Below are positions 57,356-64,000 of a stretch of 64,000 nt of DNA, one piece after another. The position numbers were made by a program, and so were the translations under genes. Origin of the DNA: Corynebacterium pseudotuberculosis (lineage in GTDB: Bacteria > Actinomycetota > Actinomycetes > Mycobacteriales > Mycobacteriaceae); assembly GCF_002155265.1 (NCBI RefSeq), contig NZ_CP021251.1, forward strand, positions 1,798,001-1,862,000. The letters run 5' to 3'. Within the stretch, counting starts at the first letter, position 1. The number at the start of each line of letters is the position of its first letter. The notes beneath the pieces are model-generated. The model did no database searches, was not told the origin of the DNA, and worked only from the letters and a program-made list of their open reading frames with translations.

Positions 57356-57678
57356 GAGCCTACCTTTCAAACGTTGTGTTTGTTCTGTTCCCAACGTCGA
57401 CACCTGTTTAAATAGTCACAGTCGGAACAAAAACCGGAAAACAATCACAATTCTAGTAAGAAAACGGGCCGGATACAACACAGAAACCACAAGCTCAGAA
57501 ACCCCCATCCCCCTCTATTCCCCCCGCTCAGCCCCTCTTTACCCTTACGGTACAAACTGCTCTTCCGCCAAAGTCCAATAAACTAGAGAACTCATATTGC
57601 GAACCAATACCGCAGAAGCACAACGACCCATACAGCGATACGTCGCTTTCCTCCAGCGCATCAAAACCCTAAGAACAT
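57356..57678 (-). promoter_or_regulatory. ptsG upstream region with possible GlxR half-site
   Basis: No gene over about 320 bases. TGTTTAAATAGTCACA (57405-57420) keeps TCACA and TGT of the GlxR consensus TGTGA-N6-TCACA but lacks the GA. AAC-rich repeats (GGGAACAGAACAAACACAAC on the minus strand, about 57372-57391) stand before the start and might be SugR-type sites. Neither is firm. Confidence 0.3.
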
Positions 57679-57718
57679 AAATAAAGCACCTAAGGAATGT
57701 TCCTTAGGTGCTTTATTT
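57679..57718 (-). terminator. Terminator after rpsA
   Basis: A perfect 19-base stem: AAATAAAGCACCTAAGGAA (57679-57697) and its complement (57700-57718) with a two-base centre. Both ends are A/T-rich, so it can act both ways. It lies 20 bases past the rpsA stop. Confidence 0.92.
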
Positions 57719-57738
57719 ATTGAAATACTAATTCAAGA

Positions 57739-59202
57739 TTAGTTACCAGCGAGCTTCTCGCGAAGAGCAGCAAGCTGCTCATCAGAAGCCAAGGAGCCAC
57801 CCTCAACCTCAGAAGTTGCCTCGGCCGGAGCTGCCTCAGCGGTCTCAGAGGAGTAGTTAGCTTCCTCACCAGCTGCTGCTGCCTCTGCAGCTGCAGCTAC
57901 GCGGTTCTTTTCAATCTGAACAGTGTGCAGCTGGAAGCGACGCTCAGACTCTGCGTAACGTGCCTCCCATGCCTGACGCTGCTCATCAAAGCCTTCCATC
58001 CACTCGTTGGTCTCCGGATCGAAGCCCTCAGGGAAGATGTAGTTGCCCTGCTCGTCGTAAGAGTCAGCCATGCCGTACTTGGATGGATCGAACTCTTCAG
58101 TGTAATCCTCGTCAGCCTGCTTGAGGGAGAGGGAGATACGACGACGCTCGAGATCGATGTCGATGACCTTGACCATAGCCTCGTCGCCGACGTTGACAAC
58201 CTGGTCCGGAACCTCGACGTGGCGCTGTGCCAACTCGGAGATGTGGACCAAGCCCTCGATGCCCTCTTCAACACGGACGAATGCACCGAATGGAACAAGC
58301 TTGGTGACCTTGCCCGGAACGATCTGGCCCACAGCATGAGTGCGAGCGAAGACGCGCCATGGGTCTTCCTGCGTAGCCTTCAAGGACAAGGAAACGCGCT
58401 CACGGTCGAGATCGACGTCGAGAACCTCAACGGTAACCTCATCGCCGACAGCGACAACCTCAGATGGGTGGTCGATGTGCTTCCAGGAGAGCTCGGAGAC
58501 GTGAACGAGTCCGTCCACACCACCGAGATCGACGAATGCGCCGAAGTTGACGATCGAAGAGACAACGCCCTTGCGGACCTGACCCTTCTGCAACTGGTGA
58601 AGGAACTCAGAACGGACCTCAGACTGGGTCTGCTCGAGCCATGCACGGCGAGACAAAACAACGTTGTTGCGCTGCTTGTCCAGCTCAATGATCTTAGCCT
58701 CGATCTGCTGCCCGATGTACGGATCCAGATCGCGAACACGACGCATCTCAACGAGAGATGCAGGCAGGAAGCCACGGAGTCCGATGTCCAGGATGAGACC
58801 GCCCTTGACGACCTCAATGACGGTGCCGGTAACTGGCTCGTCTTTCTCCTTGAGCTCCTCGATGGCGCCCCATGCACGCTCGTACTGTGCGCGCTTCTTG
58901 GACAGGATCAGACGGCCTTCTTTGTCTTCCTTGGTAAGAACAAGAGCGTCGATCTGGTCGCCGACCTCGACGACCTCGTCCGGGTCGACATCGTGCTTGA
59001 TAGAAAGCTCGCGAGAAGGGATAACACCTTCAGTCTTGTATCCGATGTCGAGCAAAACCTCGTCGTGGTCAACCTTAACCACGGTGCCCTCGACGATGTC
59101 ACCATCGTTGAAGTACTTGATGGTTGCGTCGACAGCTGCGAGGAAATCCTCAGCTGAGCCAATATCGTTGATGGCTACCTGAGGGACGTTGTTGGTGGGC
59201 AT
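57739..59202 (-). CDS. rpsA: 30S ribosomal protein S1
   Basis: RNA-binding protein that brings mRNA to the 30S subunit. 487 residues with four S1 domains (about 33-105, 120-190, 205-275, 290-360), for example GDIVEGTVVKVDHDEVLLDI and GFLPASLVE. The tail after 370 is acidic and Ala/Glu-rich. This four-domain, 480-490-residue form is normal for actinobacteria. The ATG start at 59202 has GGAG about 10 bases upstream. A -10-like TATAGT (minus strand, 59323-59328) may mark its promoter. Confidence 0.97.
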   Translation of the reverse strand: MPTNNVPQVAINDIGSAEDFLAAVDATIKYFNDGDIVEGTVVKVDHDEVLLDIGYKTEGVIPSRELSIKHDVDPDEVVEVGDQIDALVLTKEDKEGRLILSKKRAQYERAWGAIEELKEKDEPVTGTVIEVVKGGLILDIGLRGFLPASLVEMRRVRDLDPYIGQQIEAKIIELDKQRNNVVLSRRAWLEQTQSEVRSEFLHQLQKGQVRKGVVSSIVNFGAFVDLGGVDGLVHVSELSWKHIDHPSEVVAVGDEVTVEVLDVDLDRERVSLSLKATQEDPWRVFARTHAVGQIVPGKVTKLVPFGAFVRVEEGIEGLVHISELAQRHVEVPDQVVNVGDEAMVKVIDIDLERRRISLSLKQADEDYTEEFDPSKYGMADSYDEQGNYIFPEGFDPETNEWMEGFDEQRQAWEARYAESERRFQLHTVQIEKNRVAAAAEAAAAGEEANYSSETAEAAPAEATSEVEGGSLASDEQLAALREKLAGN

Positions 59203-59322
59203 ATGTTAAGTGCTCCGAATTAGGTAGGAATAGTTGATGGACAGGAACGTGTCTCTCAAAAAATCACTGCTCAAACTGCAATTTTGATCTCACCAAAGCC
59301 GTACATTGCCCTCCTACTTGGG

Positions 59323-59328
59323 ACTATA
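59323..59328 (-). promoter_or_regulatory. Possible rpsA -10 hexamer
   Basis: TATAGT within ATATATAGTCCC on the minus strand, about 120 bases before the rpsA start and the most promoter-like sequence in the gap 59203-59442. No convincing -35 accompanies it. Otherwise the gap shows no gene. Confidence 0.3.
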
Positions 59329-59442
59329 TATGGATTAAGCACAGACACGCTCGCTCAAGGATAGTGCATTTCCCCAGCTAGATCAAGATCGCCCCCTCTG
59401 TGTTTCTTCCCCCATTACGGACACAGGTTAGTCTTCAAGACT

Positions 59443-60231
59443 ATGAGCAGTTTAGACCCCTGCACCCCAGATGTGATTACTGTTTCCTCCCATGAGGCCG
59501 CTCATGCGAGTCAAACATGGTGGGATAGCGATGCCCAGCATTATCACGACGAGCACCAAGAATACCTATCTAGCTTTTATTGGTGCCCTGAAATGCTCTC
59601 CGAAAAAGACGCCAACCTACTGGGAAACGTCCGCAATAAACGGGTATTAGAAATCGGTTGTGGTTCTGCGCCTTGCTCACGATGGCTCGCACAAAACGGG
59701 GTTGGATTTATCACGGGTTTTGATCTCTCGCTCAACATGCTACGACATGCAGATCAAGACGGCACTCCACTCCCGCTGGTCAACGCTGACGCACAATCCC
59801 TCCCGTTCAAGGATGCATCCTTTGACATAGCTTTTTCTGCTTTTGGTGCTTTCCCCTTTGTCCCCGACATCACCGCAACGCTTTCCGACGTTTCCCGCGT
59901 TCTCACTGCCGACGGACGCCTAGTCTTTTCCGTCAACCATCCCATGCGCTGGATTTTTCCCGATGATCCTGGACAATCTGGGCTTATAGCTTCCATCCCA
60001 TATTTTCAGCGCAGCTACATAGAAGAAGACGAGGAAGGACGTCCTACATACGTAGAGTTTCAGCGCACAATCGGCGATTGGGTACGTGCACTCATTCAAA
60101 CGGGTTTTAGTCTCCAGGACATTATCGAGCCAGAATGGCCCGATAATGTCACTCGTTCCTGGGGTCAGTGGTCACCGCTTCGGGGAAAAATCTTTCCGGG
60201 TACCGCCATATTTATAGCCCATAAAGCTTAA
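59443..60231 (+). CDS. SAM-dependent methyltransferase, UbiE-like fold
   Basis: Class I methyltransferase, 262 residues. VLEIGCGSAPCSRWLAQ near 65-81 is the SAM-binding motif I, FDLSLNMLRHA motif II-like, and LPFKDASFDIAFSAFGAFPF the following acidic segment; VFSVNHPMRWIFPDD is the post-motif region. The N-terminal 40 residues include WWDSDAQHYHDEHQEY. A TAGTCT hexamer at 59429-59434 sits 9 bases before the ATG, so the mRNA is probably leaderless, common in corynebacteria. Substrate unknown; homologues beside polA exist in other actinobacteria. Confidence 0.87.
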   Translation: MSSLDPCTPDVITVSSHEAAHASQTWWDSDAQHYHDEHQEYLSSFYWCPEMLSEKDANLLGNVRNKRVLEIGCGSAPCSRWLAQNGVGFITGFDLSLNMLRHADQDGTPLPLVNADAQSLPFKDASFDIAFSAFGAFPFVPDITATLSDVSRVLTADGRLVFSVNHPMRWIFPDDPGQSGLIASIPYFQRSYIEEDEEGRPTYVEFQRTIGDWVRALIQTGFSLQDIIEPEWPDNVTRSWGQWSPLRGKIFPGTAIFIAHKA

Positions 60232-60247
60232 GGTTTATACCCGGCAC

Positions 60248-62908
60248 CTAGTGCGCGGCGACTTCCCAGTTGGGACCACTACCTGCTGAGACTTCAAGTG
60301 GTACGCGTAAGGAAATGGCTGCATCCATTTCCTTTTCTACTATCTCACGCACTTGCTCAAGCTCGTTTGGTGCGATTTCCACCACCAGTTCATCGTGAAC
60401 TTGCAGCAACACACGAGAGACAACCCCAGCTTTTTTCAACTCTTGGTCAACACGAATCATTGCGACCTTAATAATATCCGCCGCCGTTCCCTGGATAGGG
60501 GCATTAAGCGCAGCACGTTCTGCATTTTCACGAGCCACACGATTATCTGAGCCGAGCTCTGGAAGGTATCGGCGTCTGCCAAATAATGTAGAGGTAAAAC
60601 CATCTTTCCGTGCTTGTTCCACCACATTATCCAGATACTGTTTCACCCCACCAAAACGCTCGAAGTAGCTCGTCATAATCTGTTTAGCCTCACCGGCAGG
60701 AATATTCAACTGTTGCCCCAGGCCAAAGGCTGAGAGGCCATAGACCAGGCCATAACTCATCGCTTTTACTCGTCGACGTAGCTCTGGTGTTACCTGATCC
60801 ACCGGAACCTCAAAGACTCTGGATCCAACGTAGTTATGGAGATCTTCCCCCTGACGGTAAGCCTCGATAAGACCCGGGTCCTCCGAAAGATGCGCCATGA
60901 CGCGCATCTCAATCTGAGAGTAATCTGCGGTGAGCAGCGTTTCATAGCCTTCGCCTACAACGAATGCCGATCTAATTCTTCTGCCGTCTTGTGTGCGAAC
61001 TGGAATGTTTTGGAGATTAGGTTCTGTTGAACTTAGACGCCCAGTAGACGCAACAGTCTGATTAAAAGTGGTATGGATACGGCCATCCGACCCGACTGCC
61101 TTAATCAAACCTTCAAGAGTTGTTTTCAGTTTCTGATTCTCGCGGTGCGCGAGCAGATGGTCGAGGAAAGGATCTGGGTGTTTCACAGCCAATGCTTCAA
61201 TCTCTTTAGCTGCTGTGGAATACCCCGTTTTTGTCTTCTTGGTTTTAGGCAACCCCAGGGTTTCAAAAAGAACAACTTGGAGTTGTTTAGGGCTAGAAAG
61301 ATTTAAGGATGGATCACCCGCAATATTTCGGGCAGCCGCTTCATGCTCTTGGACTCTCTCAATAAAAACTTTTAACTGTTCTTCTAGGGTTTCCACGTCA
61401 ACCGCGATACCTGCGGCTTCCATACGCGCAAGAATCAAGACCAACGGTAATTCAAGATCACGATAGAGCTCAAAAGAATCGATATCTTCCAGCTGCTTGG
61501 TTAGTTCCTGTGCAAGCTCAAGGATCGCAATGACAGAATCAATAAGCTCTTCAGAGTCGGGGGCGTCGAGAAGCGAAAGCTGTCCCTGAGTTTCGTCTCC
61601 AGATAGCTGGCGCTGAAGATGCCGCTGATAAACGTCTTTCAAATCATAGGTTCGTTGCCCTGGCCTAAGCAGATAAGCCGCAATAGCCGTATCGTGGGCA
61701 ACCCCATTAAGCTCAAATCCTCGGCCAGAGAGCATATGGAAAGTTGCTTTTGCTTCATGCAAATACTTGGGAGTCTCACTTCTCAGCCACTGCGCCAGAG
61801 CTTTTTCATCTTGCGGGTCAATATCCGAAAGATCAACCGCAATTACATGGCGTTGTTTATCTGCGATAGCTAAGGCTTCAGCATCTCCAGTCGCTGGGGT
61901 ACCTCGCCCACGTACAAATAATGCAAGACCTTGATTTTTATGTTGGGCCAACCAATCTTTAAGAGATGCCTGGTCCACAGTTACTTCCGCACGTTCTTCC
62001 GTGAGTGCTGTGGTTGTATCAGCTCCTACTGCGCTCATCACACGTTCACGGAGGTTGGTACCAAATTCCAGCTCATCAAATTTTTCCGCCACGCCTGCTA
62101 CCTGAACAGGTTTAAGTCCCAGCTGATCCGGAGAATACGGCAACTCTAAATCTTTGATCATCTCAGTCAGCGTTCGGTTCATCCGAACCTGTTCTAAACG
62201 CTCGCGTAAACTCGTGCCGGCTTTGCCTTTGACTTCATCAGCACGCTCCAACAGCTCATCAAGACTGCCGTACTCCACAATCCATTTGGTTGCCGTTTTA
62301 GGCCCCACACCTGGAATGTTGGGAAGGTTATCTGAAGGGTCGCCTCGCAATGCCGCAAAGTCCGGATATTGCGCAGGTGTAAGACCATATTTTTCTTCCA
62401 CGGCTTCAGGAGTAAAGCGATGTAAAACCGAGACCCCGCGCATAGGATAAAGAACCGTCGTGGTTGCATTGACAAGTTGGAATGAGTCACGATCCCCGGT
62501 CACGATGAGAGTCTCAAACCCCAGTGGCTGCGCCGCAGTTGCCAGGGTAGCAATTACATCATCTGCCTCGTAGTTCTCTTTTTCCAGGGTAGTAATTCCC
62601 AAAACCTCAAGGACGTCCTTAATGAGCCCAACTTGTCCTTTGAACTCGGGAGGTGTGGCTTCACGCTGAGCCTTATAATCGGGGAACATATCCGTGCGAA
62701 ATGTCTTCCGGCCGACGTCAAAGGCCACCGCCACGTGAGACGGCTTCTCCTCATTCAAAAGGGAAGAAAGCATCGATAAAAATCCATAGACAGCGTTGGT
62801 CGCTTGCCCACCCGATGTGGAAAAGTTTTCGGCCGGCAGCGCATAAAACGCACGGAACGCCATCGAGTGGCCGTCGATAAGCATTAAACGATTGCTAGTT
62901 GAAGTCAC
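60248..62908 (-). CDS. polA: DNA polymerase I
   Basis: Repair and Okazaki-fragment polymerase with 5'-3' exonuclease. 886 residues. The N-terminal exonuclease domain has LMLIDGHSMAFRAFYALP and the helix-hairpin-helix IPGVGPKTATKWI. The middle 3'-5' exonuclease-like domain lacks clear proofreading acid residues, as in mycobacteria. Polymerase motifs: ADYSQIEMRVMAHLSED (A), RRVKAMSYGLVYGLSAFGL (B) and VHDELVVE (C). Complete. It converges with the methyltransferase gene over 16 bases, and its start is about 140 bases from the tRNA, in the opposite direction. Confidence 0.97.
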   Translation of the reverse strand: MTSTSNRLMLIDGHSMAFRAFYALPAENFSTSGGQATNAVYGFLSMLSSLLNEEKPSHVAVAFDVGRKTFRTDMFPDYKAQREATPPEFKGQVGLIKDVLEVLGITTLEKENYEADDVIATLATAAQPLGFETLIVTGDRDSFQLVNATTTVLYPMRGVSVLHRFTPEAVEEKYGLTPAQYPDFAALRGDPSDNLPNIPGVGPKTATKWIVEYGSLDELLERADEVKGKAGTSLRERLEQVRMNRTLTEMIKDLELPYSPDQLGLKPVQVAGVAEKFDELEFGTNLRERVMSAVGADTTTALTEERAEVTVDQASLKDWLAQHKNQGLALFVRGRGTPATGDAEALAIADKQRHVIAVDLSDIDPQDEKALAQWLRSETPKYLHEAKATFHMLSGRGFELNGVAHDTAIAAYLLRPGQRTYDLKDVYQRHLQRQLSGDETQGQLSLLDAPDSEELIDSVIAILELAQELTKQLEDIDSFELYRDLELPLVLILARMEAAGIAVDVETLEEQLKVFIERVQEHEAAARNIAGDPSLNLSSPKQLQVVLFETLGLPKTKKTKTGYSTAAKEIEALAVKHPDPFLDHLLAHRENQKLKTTLEGLIKAVGSDGRIHTTFNQTVASTGRLSSTEPNLQNIPVRTQDGRRIRSAFVVGEGYETLLTADYSQIEMRVMAHLSEDPGLIEAYRQGEDLHNYVGSRVFEVPVDQVTPELRRRVKAMSYGLVYGLSAFGLGQQLNIPAGEAKQIMTSYFERFGGVKQYLDNVVEQARKDGFTSTLFGRRRYLPELGSDNRVARENAERAALNAPIQGTAADIIKVAMIRVDQELKKAGVVSRVLLQVHDELVVEIAPNELEQVREIVEKEMDAAISLRVPLEVSAGSGPNWEVAAH

Positions 62909-63030
62909 ACGGTTAGTCTAGTTATTTTTTGATTCGCTCACCTCTCCATGCCCATCGAGTGCAGATTATGCGAAAAACACGAACTTTCCCCCATCTACGA
63001 GCGGATTAGTCTTTTCACGGCCCCGTCCGC

Positions 63031-63036
63031 TAATAT
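63031..63036 (+). promoter_or_regulatory. Possible tRNA -10 hexamer
   Basis: TAATAT lies 12 bases before the tRNA 5' end, close to the start point expected for a tRNA transcript. A -35 was not clear. Confidence 0.35.
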
Positions 63037-63047
63037 TTTTCCACAGC

Positions 63048-63124
63048 GCCCCTGTATCCCAATTGGCAGAGGAAACGGATTCAAAACCCGTGCAGTGTGA
63101 GTTCGAGTCTCACCAGGGGCACCA
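63048..63124 (+). tRNA. tRNA-Leu (CAA)
   Basis: Complete fold: acceptor GCCCCTG/CAGGGGC, U8-A9, a D arm with TCC/GGA, anticodon arm ACGGA-TTCAAAA-CCCGT (one A-C mismatch at 31-39), T arm GTGAG-TTCGAGT-CTCAC, discriminator A and encoded CCA. Anticodon CAA reads UUG. The variable loop is only five bases (GCAGT), so this is a class I shape, while leucine tRNAs are normally class II. A strong terminator follows. Confidence 0.85.
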
Positions 63125-63132
63125 TATAGCAG

Positions 63133-63170
63133 CGTCATTTACCGGCATCACACTGGTAAATGACGTTTTT
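63133..63170 (+). terminator. Terminator after the tRNA
   Basis: CGTCATTTACC (63133-63143) and GGTAAATGACG (63155-63165) pair exactly, followed by TTTTT. It lies 8 bases past the CCA end. Confidence 0.9.
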
Positions 63171-63299
63171 GCATTCACAGACACCCAAAAAACACGAGCT
63201 TAACCGTCTCAGATAGACAAATAAGTTTGTGAGCCATCAGGACTTTCTTTACAAAACCGTCTAAGGTGTCAAGCTGTACATTTTTATTTAACAATTACA

Positions 63300-63324
63300 G
63301 TGGCCTCCTTCCCGTAACGGCCAC
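63300..63324 (+). other. Small hairpin in the leader of the DUF368 gene
   Basis: GTGGCC (63300-63305) and GGCCAC (63319-63324) pair around a 13-base loop, 17 bases before the ATG. It could affect translation. The gap 63125-63341 otherwise shows no gene. Confidence 0.3.
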
Positions 63325-63341
63325 CTAGAAGAAAGCGGTTC

Positions 63342-64000
63342 ATGGCAGCCACACCTCAAGCGACTACCAGGTCCTCATCCTTCTCCGGTTCCATTTTGCA
63401 TCTCATCGCAGGCGGACTTATTGGCCTTGCAGAGATGGTTCCCGGTGTCTCCGGCGGCACCGTTGCGCTCGTCGTAGGCATTTATGAGCGAGCTATTCAC
63501 AACGGTCACGCCTTACTCCATTTAGTTCGGACCTTGATTACTAACCCAGCTCAGCTCAAGGAAGCAGCGCGACGCGTGGAATGGGTATTCCTCGCCTGCG
63601 TCGGTTTTGGCATGGTCGCCACAGTTCTTTTGCTTTCTTCTGTGATGCATAATTTTGTGGAAAATCATGGGCAATCCGCCCGCGCCCTCTTCCTAGGCAT
63701 GGTGGCCGTCTCCATCACCGTGCCTTTGCTTATGATTTCCCGGAAGGACTATTCACAAAAGCGCGTGTCCATTATCGCGGCTTTTATTATCGCAGCAATT
63801 CTTACCTTTATCGGCACCGGCTTTACCTCAGAGGAGAAAACTGATCCGTCTTTGATCGTAATCTTTTTCGCCGCAGCTATAGCCGTATGCGCCCTAGTTC
63901 TCCCCGGCATTTCTGGCTCTTTCATCCTCTTGTCCTTAGGGCTATACGCCCCCGTAATTGGAGCCGTGAGCGATCGTAATCTCACAGTAATGGCCGTATT
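63342..64000 (+). CDS. DUF368 / PopT-type polyprenyl-phosphate transporter, cut by right edge
   Basis: Start ATG 63342 with GAAAGCGG upstream; 219 codons are visible. The N-terminal GGLIGLAEMVPGVSGGTVAL motif is the hallmark of DUF368 proteins, some of which (PopT) were shown to recycle undecaprenyl phosphate across the inner membrane. Several hydrophobic helices follow, as does a second VLPGISGSFILL motif near residue 187, the internal repeat of the fold. About 80-100 residues are missing. In actinobacteria it would supply decaprenyl phosphate for envelope synthesis. Confidence 0.87.
   Translation, partial: MAATPQATTRSSSFSGSILHLIAGGLIGLAEMVPGVSGGTVALVVGIYERAIHNGHALLHLVRTLITNPAQLKEAARRVEWVFLACVGFGMVATVLLLSSVMHNFVENHGQSARALFLGMVAVSITVPLLMISRKDYSQKRVSIIAAFIIAAILTFIGTGFTSEEKTDPSLIVIFFAAAIAVCALVLPGISGSFILLSLGLYAPVIGAVSDRNLTVMAV

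Noticed and set aside
57925-59157. 410-codon plus-strand frame opposite rpsA
   Set aside because: It mirrors the regular codon use of rpsA on the other strand; such antisense frames are a well-known source of false annotations (often called glutamate dehydrogenase). No ribosome site or own homology.
63048-63124. tRNA 3' end as integration site of a mobile element
   Set aside because: A terminator and a normal DUF368 gene follow; no integrase or repeated tRNA end is seen in the visible part.

Overview
The window reads as ordinary core chromosome of a Corynebacterium. The contiguous argCJBDFRGH cluster, steA-steB beside recN and xerD, ptsG between coaE and rpsA, class I leaderless-type starts and a 16S-23S-5S operon with actinobacterial antitermination elements all point there. 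Moderate GC content and gene order suit the C. diphtheriae / C. ulcerans / C. pseudotuberculosis group; the species is an inference. Almost every gene from 1 to about 45800 lies on the minus strand, so the main transcription direction is right to left.

Layout, left to right. Positions 1-2521: cmk (cut by the edge), rluB, scpB. Positions 2649-6928: a biotin module of bioD, bioA, a divergent POT-family transporter and a second bioD, sitting between scpB and scpA, which are usually neighbours. Positions 7071-17649: scpA, a ParA ATPase, xerD, a Nudix hydrolase, steB, steA, recN, NAD kinase, tlyA, a 54-residue protein and a HAD phosphatase, mostly overlapping or closely spaced. Positions 17694-18911: a very charged protein with a TPR-like C-terminus. 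Positions 19021-24920: a full rRNA operon without a spacer tRNA. Positions 25111-26624: tyrS and a Trm112-like gene. Positions 26743-35752: the arginine pathway with its repressor. Positions 35890-42592: pheT, pheS, a SpoU methyltransferase, a membrane protein, rplT, rpmI and infC with a structured leader. Positions 42917-53201: uvrA, a metallo-beta-lactamase fold protein, a DoxX-like protein, a frameshifted HelD/UvrD-like helicase, a universal stress protein and uvrB. Positions 53245-64000: a radical SAM/SPASM protein, coaE, ptsG, rpsA, a methyltransferase, polA, a tRNA with anticodon CAA and a DUF368 (PopT-like) membrane protein cut by the right edge.

No prophage, insertion sequence, CRISPR array, toxin island or secondary-metabolite cluster was seen. 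The observations most worth a second look are: a perfect TGAAC-N3-GTTCA palindrome (BioQ-like operator) at the start of the POT transporter inside the biotin module; an intrinsic terminator inside the infC leader with competing hairpins, together with an AUC start for infC; a +1/-2 frameshift in the helicase; a tRNA with a leucine anticodon but a short variable loop; ARG-box-like repeats around argR-argG and argC; and a LexA-like box before recN. Nothing here can be called a new multi-gene system from the sequence alone. The biotin transporter module and the infC leader are the closest candidates.
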